Shown here: positions 1-9,975 of the stretch, piece after piece
How positions within the stretch are numbered: the stretch's first letter is position 1
Layout: each line of letters starts with the position of its first letter
Assembly: GCA_015680685.1 (NCBI GenBank)
Contig: MNCI01005943.1
Location: 783,028-847,027 of the forward strand
DNA length: 64,000 nucleotides
DNA from: Gnetum montanum
Lineage: Eukaryota > Streptophyta > Gnetopsida > Gnetales > Gnetaceae
Direction of reading: 5' to 3'
The notes under the pieces: generated by a model
Database searches by the model: none
What the model was told of the DNA's origin: nothing
Seen by the model: only the letters and a program-made list of their open reading frames with translations
Translations under genes and position numbers: made by a program

Positions 1-24
1 ATCTCACATCTGCAGGAGTCTGGG

Positions 25-258
25 GTGTATGCATTAAATCCAAGACTTAATCAATGGCAAACACCCCGAAGGTTACCTTATCCACAAGGTAACCCAAGGC
101 AGTTCCACCAACCCTTAACATATCATCCAAGTGGAACGCCTCCACAGCCCATTGGACAACATCAGCAGTGGCAATACCCACAGTCATGGGGGATGCCACC
201 GCCAACACATCAATACCCTTACCGGCAGCCTAATCCTTACGGTTATTATGTGCAGTAG
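25..258 (+). pseudogene. Gag C-terminal Pro/Gln-rich spacer, broken
   Basis: The frame encodes a Pro/Gln/Tyr-rich stretch ending GYYVQ at a TAG, and the frame stays open for about 60 codons beyond that TAG. Similar Pro-rich linkers lie between capsid-like Gag and protease in elements B and C. The TAG directly follows a Gln codon and could be a former CAG. The coding sense then moves to a different frame near positions 330-420, so at least one frameshift separates this piece from the protease. The true start lies upstream of the window. Alone it has no diagnostic domain; the call rests on position and composition. Confidence 0.6.
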
Positions 259-1624
259 CCAGTTTCTCCAGGTGACTCTATGGATCACACTACCCCCCAA
301 CGTCACTACCAAGCTCGGGAGTACTTCGGGAGATGTCTCACATTTAGTCCATCCTCTAACTCCACCCACACCTCTTCCACCTGTAGTTCCCATACAACCT
401 GTTCCAACAATGCAAGGGGAATTACCTACCCAACCGCAGCAACGTAACACCACGAGAGCTGTAAATATTCAGCATGTAAATATCCAATCGGATGCTAGTT
501 CTGATGACAAATGTACAAAGAAGAGACCCTTTTTCAGAACTAGGAGCCCAGACAAACTCTCACAACAACAAGCAGTTGAGTACATGTATAGGCCTATAAC
601 CACTAACGCTTCGGAGAACCCTTCAGTCCAACAGAGCGTAACGCATACCGTTATGTTAACACATATCGTAACTGACTGGATCAAGGTAGGCGACCTTCCC
701 ATGAAACTAAGTGACCCTAGGAGTCCCTTTATTTATTCGCAGATCACTGGAAATGCACCACATTGGGCTCTTCTTGACTCAGGTTCCGGAGTCAACCTAA
801 TTTCGCAAAAGATGTATCGCGCCTGGACCCTGCCACAACTTAAGAAGAGTAACATACAACTAGAGCTGTCAGATCAGTCCATCACCATTTCCTTAGGATT
901 GGTGGAGGATGTTATTGCCACTGTGTGTGGTTGGTCCTACCCAGTTGACTTTCTAGTGATCGAAGTGAACAACAATGAAGGGGACTTCCGAATTATAATG
1001 GGAAGGGCATGGCTAAGCATAGTAGATGCATGCCTTAGGATCTGCGATCTTTCCTTGGAAATCTCTAAGATAAACATATGTGGAAAGATTGAGAAGAGGA
1101 TAGTTCCATGCATCACATACAGTGATTCATCGGGTGATGACATGGAGGAAATGTCTCCATGTAACAAGTGTGCCCAACAAACTCTGCAACAAAGATGCCT
1201 GTATGTAGCAACCACACAAGAAGTAGTAGACACCCTGTGGTTGACAACTACTCGTAGGAGCAGAAAAATATGCATGGAACGAACTGAGGAAACTCATGCC
1301 AACAACCGTGGCATAGACACATTGGAACGTGAGCGTCGCCAAATTCCAGCCCTCAACTTAAGATCATCAATTGGGAGAAGTTGGGAACTTCTTAGAAATT
1401 CAAATAGACGCTCACTATTCGGATCTCCCCCTTACAACTCAGTCATGGGGGAGATGGCCACCTATGCTAATCATATGGGGCCCTCAGTTCTTTTTCAATT
1501 TTTGTTTTACACATTTTTGTTTTACAACGTTTTTTTACGTGTTTTTGTTTTACAAATTTCTTTAACTTTTCTAGTTTGTGTTTTACAACATCGTTGTACT
1601 TTTCTATTTTTTGTATGTGAGTGA
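131..1624 (+). pseudogene. Gag-protease polyprotein fragment (retropepsin-like)
   Basis: This is the longest open frame of element A. The first 60-70 residues are probably out of the true frame. The coding part runs from about residue 75 to 440, with a Pro-rich linker and a basic segment (KKRPFFRTR), then a retropepsin-like domain. The active site reads LLDSGSGVNLIS near residue 216, where the family has D-[ST]-G-A. The C-terminal loop reads IIMGRAWL near residue 291, matching the usual hydrophobic-hydrophobic-G-R motif. From about position 1480 the translation becomes Phe-rich, reflecting T-rich non-coding DNA that happens to stay open. The domain would process Gag. There is no continuing pol, so this copy could not replicate alone. 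Confidence 0.75.
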
Positions 1625-3374
1625 GTGTGTGCCATCCACCATGTAAGTTCGTCATCCAATAAGTGTTCAGACCGATGGGAGGAACTGTTTTTCATTAATT
1701 GCTAATGTTTGGTTTTTACCTTTAAGTTACAATGTTGATACTAAGGTATGTTTCTTTTGATATGGCAGGCAATGAGTTCACTTCATCCATCCATCCATCA
1801 AAGTCTATGGTTTCTCTTGGCTTGGAAATGTATAGTTCCCTTTTAATAAGAACTTTAACGAATCGGTGACTGGGTATTTCCCAAACTAAGGAAGGACTCA
1901 AGGATTGCAAAGGGTGTGACTTCAAGGGAAGTTGATGCTTTTGTGTTGGTCATTCACTTGGGTGTTTGGATGTTTTCTTCTTGAGTTTTCTTACCATTCC
2001 GATGTTACCCAATTGTCATAAGCTGAGACAATAAAAATAAGAAGTCTTTGCATGGTGTGGTTCCCATGCATAAAAACACAAAAAAAAAAACTAAAGTGAA
2101 GATTCCAAGCACACCCCTTAGACGAAATAAAAATTGGGCTGCAAGCACTGGTTATGGAACCAAAGTGTTCCCTCTAACTAAGGCCCTTCTCGCTTCCCGT
2201 TCTCTCCCTTGTTTCGTCAAAATGGTGGTGACTCTTTGAAGATGCATCCTCGTTATCCAAGTGGATGGTTCAACCGAATGCATTAATGCGAAGTCACTGG
2301 AAGTGGTTGGTTTGAGCCCGGAGTTGGAATGAGATTTGCCAAGCCACATTAACCATAAAACACACAAGGGGCTGTACACCACCTTGTCCTTGGGATTCCA
2401 TTCCATCCTTCTCTCCATTGTTCACCTCATTGCTAGTTGTATCATTAGTGTATATTTTGGTTGATGCATTGTTTCCTTTTTGGTAAATTCTTCCAGTTAA
2501 GACTTTAACTCTTGTTCCAAAGGACATTCCCAGAGCCTACAGACTCTTTGAATGTGGGATTGTCAGGGCATTAAGGGCATGAGCCTGCTTTGGGGAGGAC
2601 CCACTGACATTCCTATTTGGAACATTAGTTAAATTCTTTTCCTTAACATGTTGCAATTAATTTTAGTTTTGTTCATTTCCATCTTGACATCCATTTCATT
2701 GATGCCATGGTTGTCCCTTTTTACCTATCTTTATTACTCCTTTTCTTTCTCCATTCTAACGCTACTGAAGGTTCGCGATTAGTCATGGGGGTACAGGGCC
2801 TACTTTTTTGATTTTTCTCCTAAGCCCCAAATTTTTTTGTTTCTCTTCCTAACCCCTACACCTTCGTTAGTCATCACCTACATCTTCCTAGATCCATATC
2901 AGCCATACCACAACCTAGCCAATGAACCTACACCCAAGCAAGGTATTAATTACTTAATGATTCAATTACCCTTGCTAATATATGATTGTGTTGTGTGTGC
3001 AAATGGCAATCATATAACAACAAAATGGATCTGGAGCAAACACTTGGAATGGAGCAGCACTGAAGTAGCTATGCAAGGAGCAGAATTGATGATGCACTTA
3101 CAAATGGACAATGGAAGGCACAATCTAGGCGTTGGTAGCAATAAGACTCTTCTCTCTTCTTCTCTTCTCTTCTCTCTCTCTCTCTCTCTCTCAGTTGCCA
3201 ACAAAGGCCTGATGTCATTGTAATAAGGCATTCACCCTTGTTGTCATGAACACCAGTTTTGTCAAGTCTTGTAATATTGAACCGTTCACATGTCATTCCA
3301 TTAGTTCCATTCCCCTCAATAATCCCATACCTACATGATATTATTGTAAAGAACTCGAGGACAAGTTTTCATTC
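1441..3374. other. Non-coding 3' internal region of element A
   Basis: About 1.9 kb without a credible coding frame. It starts with a T-rich tract (1485-1615). Short blocks match the equivalent stretch of element B (34.78-36.14 kb): the CATCCATCC run, the words around 'gggtgtgac..tcaaggg' (about 1913 versus 35148), and 'gagcctgctt' (about 2580 versus 35830). The motif AGTCATGGGGG occurs at its start (1441) and again at 2781, and a third copy is the polypurine tract at 3375. A short ATCC run lies near 1785-1800. The shared blocks show that the stretch belonged to the family before A and B diverged. Confidence 0.6.
3148..3192. repeat. CT-rich microsatellite
   Basis: An imperfect (CT)n/(TTCTC)n tract with about ten uninterrupted CT units at the right end. 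It explains the Arg/Glu-rich open frames seen on the minus strand here, which are not genes. Confidence 0.95.
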
Positions 3375-3387
3375 AGTCATGGGGGTA
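3375..3387 (+). promoter_or_regulatory. Polypurine tract of element A
   Basis: AGTCATGGGGGTA abuts the TGATGA start of the LTR. Element B has the closely similar AGTTGTGGGGGTA at exactly the same place before its 3' LTR. Position and G-run fit the plus-strand primer of LTR elements. Confidence 0.8.
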
Positions 3388-4333
3388 TGATGAGACACGA
3401 TATGCACAAGCCGCGATATTGCATCCCATGTGATATCGCGTCGTCCCCTGTGATATCGCATACGCGATATCGCGGTCTGCCGCCAAATCTATAAATAAGA
3501 GGCGACACTCCCCTCATTTCTAATCACAGGCATAAAGTAGTGAAGCTCTGGCGGATTCATCACCCCAAAGATAGAATATTTTCCATGTGCCCGCAGTAGG
3601 AGTCCCCTAAGTGAACGATTCTTTATTCAAGAAGCTTTGTACCTGAATGCAAGTTATGTACAGCAATAAAGACGAGCTTTGTGGATAAACCTTGCAGTGC
3701 ATGGATAGGTTTAATTAATGTTATTTATTGCTTTCCTAGTAACACAGCATGAGTACGACTTGGTTATGAGCATTGACGAACGTGTACGTCTAGCCAAGGA
3801 ATCAGCTACTCATTGCGATTAGATTCTCTCACCCTTTCCTCCTAGAACGTGGGACAAGTACGACTTGATTACGAGCATCTCTAGATGTGTATGGCTAGTC
3901 AAGGAATCGGCTGCTTGTCACACTTAGGCTAGCTAGGTGCCTCAGTACGACTTCTTCGAGCATGTGCGTTACGTGTGGTAATCCCAGTAACGATTAGCAT
4001 TTGGTAGCCACAGTTGCACAGTTCAGGGTGTGTACGGCAAGTGGGAACAGACGCTGACGCTAGGACTTAGTGCTGTAGTTAGAGTTAGTTTTAGTCTCTC
4101 AACCCTTTACCTCTTAGCATAGGAGAAAACCAGAAAATACCAAAAAAATCATATACCTCAGACTTGCTTAACCATACACCGTGACACATACAAGCAAGCC
4201 TGGGAAGACAACGATTAATTAACCCCAAGTGTTCCTTGTGGCATTTGGGCATTTAGTCTACGGAGTTCGATGGGATCATGCGTGCTACGCTCATTTCGTA
4301 TGGTTGAGTGTAGGGGTACCTCGCCACTCATCA
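3388..4333 (+). mobile_element. LTR of element A (946 bp)
   Basis: It begins TGATGAGACACG after the polypurine tract and ends CCACTCATCA. Start, end and internal order match the 789-bp LTRs of element B: TATA box about 100 bp in, AATAAA about 280 bp in, and the shared terminal words GGGGTACCTCGCCACTCAT. The TATA box is TATAAATA at 3490-3497 and the poly(A) signal is at 3665-3670. The next five bases are GTTGT, but the partner LTR is outside the window, so a target duplication cannot be tested. Family gag sequence lies on both sides, so this LTR could be the 3' end of A, or be shared with a second element to the right. Confidence 0.85.
3398..3497 (+). promoter_or_regulatory. GATAT-palindrome cluster and TATA box in LTR U3
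   Basis: Five [CT]GATAT cores start at 3398, 3414, 3431, 3451 and 3465, that is 14-20 bp apart. The last is the palindrome GCGATATCGC. TATAAATA follows at 3490. Almost the whole U3 is this array. The LTRs of B and the inner LTR fragment at 36.15 kb carry equivalent GATATC/CGATAT words just before their TATA boxes. A role as enhancer or factor-binding site is inferred. Confidence 0.65.
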
Positions 4334-5700
4334 GTTGTTATATTGATAAGAACATGTCTATACCTTACTAACGGATGAAGGCCTTGTGTAGGCTAGATCA
4401 TTGAATAAAGACAAGACATGAATTTCATAAGAGCAAGAATGTGATACCTATAACATTCCAATTATAAAAGAAGAATAGTTGCTATTAATTTGAGATATCC
4501 CACCATTACTAGTCCACCTCTTCTCCTCCTATCTTTGACATCAATGACTTGGGACATTAATGACTATAGTAAACTTTAGTAGAAAATTCTAGAGAAGATA
4601 AGTAAGATCCTAGAACAAGGAGGTTTTGAAGATCTTGAACCTCTGGTAGAATGAAAGCAGAATAACAAAGGGATCAAAAAAGAAGACAAAGTCAACATGG
4701 TTATCCTAGCTCACCATCTTGCTCTTCTTATTTGATCAGTATGAACATAGATAAAGAGGTAGAGTCCTAGATAGAAATCCAAATAGATGTCTTAATGACC
4801 ATCACAAGAGAGATCCTGATAGGCATGAAGACAAGGATTGTGATAGAAGATAAGACAGAATGCACCAAATAGATAAAAGAAGAGACCATCATGATAGGTT
4901 GGGTAAGGACCATAATTGTGACGATGACTTTCACTTATCAAATGAAGATGATCAATTGTTGTTGATAATGTGAAGAATGATTCATATTCATGAGGCAATA
5001 AGGATATCTACCAAGCATAAAAAAAAGGATAACATCAAGTGGCTAGACATGAATAACTTTCCAAAGTTTAAGGGAGACTAATATATAGATTTGAAGCATC
5101 ATATGCAAGCCTTCCATGATGTCTACACTTTACAGAACATTGAAAGAAAATGATAGAAGCTAAAGCTATTCCTTAGAACATTTATTAAGTAATCTAAAAG
5201 TTGGTATAGATTATTAGAACTTGATTCTACTCACTAGTTGACAATGACACAGAGCTCTTCAACAAGAAGTACCAAACATACTCAAGAGTATCAAATTTGA
5301 GAAAGAGAATTTAAGGTTGGAAGAAAGAGAATCATAAATCCCTTAATGTAGCCCTAGGAAAGTACTACTTAGTATTGCACTAATGCCCAACTAATGGTTT
5401 TATATAAAAGGAACAATTATACTATTGTAGATGGGCTAAGAAATAGAACTAGAGCTCTATGCTTAAGGAAGACTATTGTAATTAAGTGTTCATTGAATTC
5501 AAAGGCACATAGACCAAGTGGCCAAAGAATAGTAAGAACTTCAAAAGAGAGAGTGTGTAAAAGAGTACAATAGAAACCTATCCCTTTGTAAGAGGAATGC
5601 TCATGCCTATGACATACAAGAAGAAGAGGATCCTCTAAATGAAGTAGTTTACTAGAAAACTTTTCCACTTAAAAAGATTAAAAAGATGTGGGATTCAATG
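4334..5700 (+). pseudogene. Decayed gag of the A/B retrotransposon family
   Basis: No open frame survives, but the nucleotide sequence parallels the gag of element B. The clearest stretch is about 5010-5230: words such as 'gccttccatgatg' (near 5109), followed by 'agaaaatg' and 'ttggtatagat', appear in the same order and spacing at about 32960-33065 in B. Weaker matches extend left toward 4500. AT content is high and indels are frequent, so this is an old copy. It directly follows the LTR at 3388-4333, so it may be the internal region of an element for which that LTR is the 5' LTR. It may instead be the older host into which A inserted. Confidence 0.55.
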
Positions 5701-7122
5701 GATGAAAAATTTTCCACTTAAAAAATTTTGGGGGAATAAATAGAGTAAGAAAGAGCTAAGGACTAAAATAGAATGAAAAAGAAAGAAAAAGAAATAGGAA
5801 AAGACATATACCAATAAAATGGTAAAGTTACAGCAATGAAGGAGGTTGATTTTGATTTAGAGGAAGATGATGAGTGTGACATTGATCAATATAAATATAA
5901 AAAAAAGAACATTTGCTTTTTTACGTTACACATGATACCTTCAATGTAAGAATTAGCCACATATGCTTTGAACCCCAAGTTCATTATGAACCAACCCATT
6001 GTACTGAGGAGTATAACCATTTAATAGAATATCATTAACTATATTTTGTGAAGCCTATAACTTCATCATAAAATAATGATATTTATAAAAAAACCAAGAT
6101 GTAATATCTTCACAAAGTCATGAGTGAAAGGTAAAAAGAGGTATGTTGCAAAATGTTAGAAGCTAGCCAACACATGTTAAAGAAAATATTTTTCAACTTA
6201 TACCCAAAATTAACCATTTACAAATTCATAAACATGAAAATAAGGAGTTGAGAAACTAATGCTTGAAGGGAAGTATCAAAGTACATTTGTAAGTTGATAT
6301 ACAATCATTAGTGTCTCAACATAAAACAAGCTTACAGTGAAATTATGAAGGGTTATAATGATTCGTACAAAGATCATAATTATTTACAAAGTGCTAGAAG
6401 TCATAAGTTGTGATTTGTAATGTAAGTTACCAATGATGGATCATAGGAAGAAGAACTTGTATGAAGTAGAAAAAGGAAAAGATCTATTATAGACCATATT
6501 TAGTCTAGGTTAAATATGTCATAATACAACAAAAAAGAAGAAGCATCAATAATGTTATGCTTTAAAGAACAGTTAGTCCAAATGGAACCTTGAGGAGAAC
6601 TTGATAAAGACATTGGTACAAGTTTTTAAGAATTAATGCAAGATGAAGCTTGTGAAAAATAGTCATAGAGTAAATGCTCTTGAACTACAAGTTTCAAAAG
6701 ATATCTAACATCCAAAAGAAGCCATAAGCATGATAGACCAAATTGAAGAAAGTACAATTAGTTCATAAGCTAAGTTAAAGAAAGAACTCACATAATGAGA
6801 AGAAAAGTTTATGAAGTAAGATATCTTTAAGTAAAAGTGTGGGATAACTAGACTAGCCTAGTTGTGGAGTACTAAAGAATCTTATAGAATTTTAACCAAT
6901 GTAAGGCTAAGCAAGTGAAAAATTTCTAGTGACATTATAAGAGAGTCATGAACCCATAATAACAAATAACTTTGAATCAATGTAAAATTTATAGCATTGT
7001 CAAAGAAAATTATTACCAAAATGTGAAAAAACTTATGAATTGTTAAGAATTTGGTATGTTCTATCAAGTTTAACATTCTATGTAAGATCTATATTAGTAA
7101 CATCATGATTTTTAGTCTATGA
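5701..7122. other. AT-rich decayed repeat, possible Copia RNase H tail near its end
   Basis: There is no credible gene. Reading forward near 6890-7080 with many stops gives a weak likeness to the C-terminus of Copia RNase H: a KQVKNF..HYKRV-like block, a TLNQCKIYSIV-like block, then an NYYQNVKKLM-like block. In intact elements this area reads KHI.V.YH.IR, then DQ.AD..TK, then F...R. The likeness is suggestive only. It gains some weight because an LTR-like segment with TATATATA follows at once. Confidence 0.25.
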
Positions 7123-7376
7123 CAATCAGTGTGTAAGACTACCATCACAGTATGTAAAATTTGTTAAGTTATTCTATTAACTTTTGTTAACTAATCTTAA
7201 CTATTCATTATGTCTGTTCTATTAACCATCATGATGATCCTTTCAAAGCTATATATACTCCTTGTTCTTTTGCTCAAATATGTATATACTTATTGGTTCA
7301 AGCATTTGTAATAAGTTAAGTTTTTCCATATCTTAAATATTACTTAAATAATTTTACTATGAACACCATAGCTAAT
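7123..7376 (+). repeat. LTR-like segment, possibly Copia
   Basis: It starts TGTAAGACTACC, has TATATATACTCC at about 7250, and ends in an AT-rich tail near 'aacacca'. This resembles a short Copia LTR. No partner LTR or target duplication was found in the window, so boundaries are approximate. Confidence 0.3.
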
Positions 7377-9174
7377 CAATCAATTATGGTGTAGCTATTA
7401 GTTTTCTTGTTGGTATAAGGAAACATAATTAGTTTTCAATTCCATTGAACCTTATGACTATCATGTCACTAAACTTAACGTGTTATCAATGTAAGTTTTG
7501 CTTACTCAAGTTTGTTAGCACTGTGAGAGAATGACAATGATTGAGTTGGCAGTCACATTAAATGAATTGGTTAATATAAAATTGAAATAATGATATTTCA
7601 TCTTTATTAAAAGAAATCCATAAAAACATAACCAAAGCTTTTTGAGCAACAAAATTTCATTGTGATTCACTATGTAACATTTGAAATTTAAATATTCTAT
7701 TTTCTTACTATCTCTAGTAGGTATTTGAAACTCATTTTTAAATTTTAATACAATATAACATGTAAAATATTGCATATACTTATATCTAAACCTTGGCTAT
7801 TTTAAGTAAAAAATTTACTCTAAAATAGTTTATTAACTCATGAAATTAGAAATATTGATTAAAATTATACTGCATGATTTTATCTTATCATTTTATATAA
7901 ATCCTAGTTTATTATAATCTATATAACAATTTTTTGTTAAAATTCTTTTTGGTGGAAGAGGATTTGAATAGTGATAGGTGTTAATTAAAAGAAATGTGAC
8001 ATTAAAACCCCCTCTCTAGACTCATTTGAACATGATATATTATAAACATCATCATCATCATCACAACCAACATTACAATCAAAAAGTCGTGGTGAAACAC
8101 CCACAATAAAGCCTTCTCTTTTTCCACAAAAGATACAAAGAAGAAAATAGAACTTTACTTTGCAATGATGGCTCATTATGAAACTGTAGCAAACAAAAAA
8201 AAAATTTAACCTACTCCTATAAACAAATGAGTACATTTGATATCTAGTCATATGGGTTAGTATTTGGTACCCTTATTTCGATCTCAGTTTAGCCACATAA
8301 TTAATAGAAGTAAGGTATTTTTGGCAAAATTGGAAATCTTTGGGCTTGCATTATTTGTGGAATTCATGACGTTGAAGGATCAACCATTAGTAAAAAGTTT
8401 TTTAGAACTTATAATAGTGGTTGGTTCATATTTCTATTATGGAAGACCTAATAGTTTTCAAAGGTGTAGAAGAGATTTTTATGGTTCTAACTTTAGATAA
8501 TGAAAATGAATTATGCATTAAAAGAGATCATATTCCTAAGGCATTAGTTGCTAGAATGTTTTATTAGTGAAGAACAATGGGGAAAGACTTATACCACAGC
8601 CACCACCAAAATTCTAATCTCTAAGTTAAGGATGACATATTCTAGCTTGCTGTATTATAGTTAAGGATTGGAAAAATAATATTTCTTGCCCTTTGCTGAA
8701 TCTACTGTAAGTTGTGATGAAGGAAGGTAGCTAAGTTGATTGGATTTCTATTTTGAAAGAGGAGTTGAAGGAACAAGTATTATTGTATTATTATTCCTCA
8801 TCCCCACACATTTACTATGACTCTCCTTTCTACTTTTATTAAAGTCCTTAATAATTCAAATATGTCATTTGTTATCATGGTGATGAAAGATAAGAATAAA
8901 GAATTGATTTCACAACTATTTCTTGAAGCCTTCTCCAAAGAAGAGCAGATCCTTATAGACATTCCTTTAGTGGAATGTCCATACAAAATATTAATTGTTC
9001 TCTATTCAAAATAAAGAGAAGCATTAATTGTTATCTATACAAAATAATGTACAAGTGTGCTTAAGTGGAATTGCAATTACTAGTAAACTTTCATGAATGT
9101 TTAATGTATATATGAAGTAATTGATTGGTGTACTTAGTTTTGGCTCTGGTCCATCATGAATATTTCAAATTTAC
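7377..9174. other. AT-rich intergenic DNA, nothing assignable
   Basis: Short open frames exist (8264-8500 and 8817-9014 on plus, 7985-8251 on minus), but none shows a recognisable domain. A CAT/ATC microsatellite lies at about 8045-8063. The minus frame at 7985-8251 has a CIFCGK word that could be a decayed Copia zinc knuckle. Confidence 0.5.
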
Positions 9175-9975
9175 TTTTTTTATTGAAGGGGAAGCCTATG
9201 ATTTTCCAGTCATAGTAGCTCTACATCAAGGATCTACACTTAACCTATACTTATTTGCTATTATTATGGTTGAATTAACAAAGAAAATATAAGATGAAAT
9301 CCCTTGGTGTATGTTATTTGCATATGATAATGTGTTGGTGGATACATCTTAAGAAAGTATTGTTGCTAAAATAGAGAAGTGAAGACATGATCTAGAATTA
9401 AAAGGCTTAAAATTTGGTATAAGATAGAATATATAGAATGAAATTTTAATAATAGTATAAATAGTGATGCACTAGAAGTGATTATTCAAGACAAAAAAAT
9501 GTCCCTCACTGCAAATAGTTTTGCTACCTAGGATCAATCCTCCAATCAAATGGTGAAATTGATAAAGATATCAAAAATAGAATTGAGGCATGATTGTAAA
9601 AATGGAGAAAAGCTAGTGGTGTTCTATGTGATAAAAGAATACTAATGAAATTAAATAGGAAATTTTACAAGACAACAATTAGGCTTGCTATCTTATATGA
9701 TGCTAAATATTGGGTAGTACAAAAGAAGCATGCATAGCAAATCAAGGTGGTAGAAATATGAATTCTTTGTTGGATGTTGAATGTTACTAGAATAGATAAA
9801 CTACATAATAAATACATTAGAGGAAGACTTGAAGTGACTTCTATTTCAAATAAGCTATAGAAATGACATCTTAGATGGTTTGAATATGTGCAAAGAAGAT
9901 TAGACAATGTGCCTATAAGCAAAGGTTGCTACATCACTATTCCAAGAAAGGCATTGAAAGGAAGATGAAAGATAC
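9175..9975 (+). pseudogene. RTE-type LINE reverse transcriptase remnant
   Basis: Forward translation across stops and frameshifts follows the C-terminal half of RTE-clade reverse transcriptases. In order it shows a VALHQGS block (usual GLHQGSALSP), LFAIIMVELT, and IPWCMLFAYDNVLVD, where the catalytic F-A-D-D is now F-A-Y-D. Further on come a GEIDKDI-like stretch, WRKASGVLCDKRI, a KFYKTTIR-like run, and HLRWFEYVQRR (usual RWFGHVQRR) near 9860-9900. The 5' part is missing, as is usual for 5'-truncated LINEs. No poly(A) tail or target duplication is clear. Old and inactive. Confidence 0.75.

Larger units (their letters stand above)
1..3387 (+). mobile_element. LTR retrotransposon A, internal 3' part (gag tail, protease, no pol)
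   Basis: This is the internal region of an LTR element whose 5' end lies outside the window. It runs from a Pro/Gln-rich Gag tail through an aspartic protease to about 1.9 kb of non-coding DNA, then a polypurine tract and an LTR at 3388-4333. No reverse transcriptase, RNase H or integrase motif is visible between the protease and the LTR, so the copy looks non-autonomous (gag-pro only). Element B has the same layout and similar sequence from its gag through about 36.1 kb, which supports a shared family. The lineage is inferred as Ty3/gypsy from the protease and the polypurine-tract/LTR layout. An internal deletion of pol from a longer parent is equally possible. Confidence 0.8.

Noticed and set aside
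3010-3296. Minus-strand open frames rich in Arg and Glu
   Set aside because: They are translations of the CT microsatellite and its flank.
7985-8251. Copia gag zinc knuckle on the minus strand
   Set aside because: CIFCGK is present, but the following His and Cys of the CCHC knuckle are missing and no other gag motif is near.
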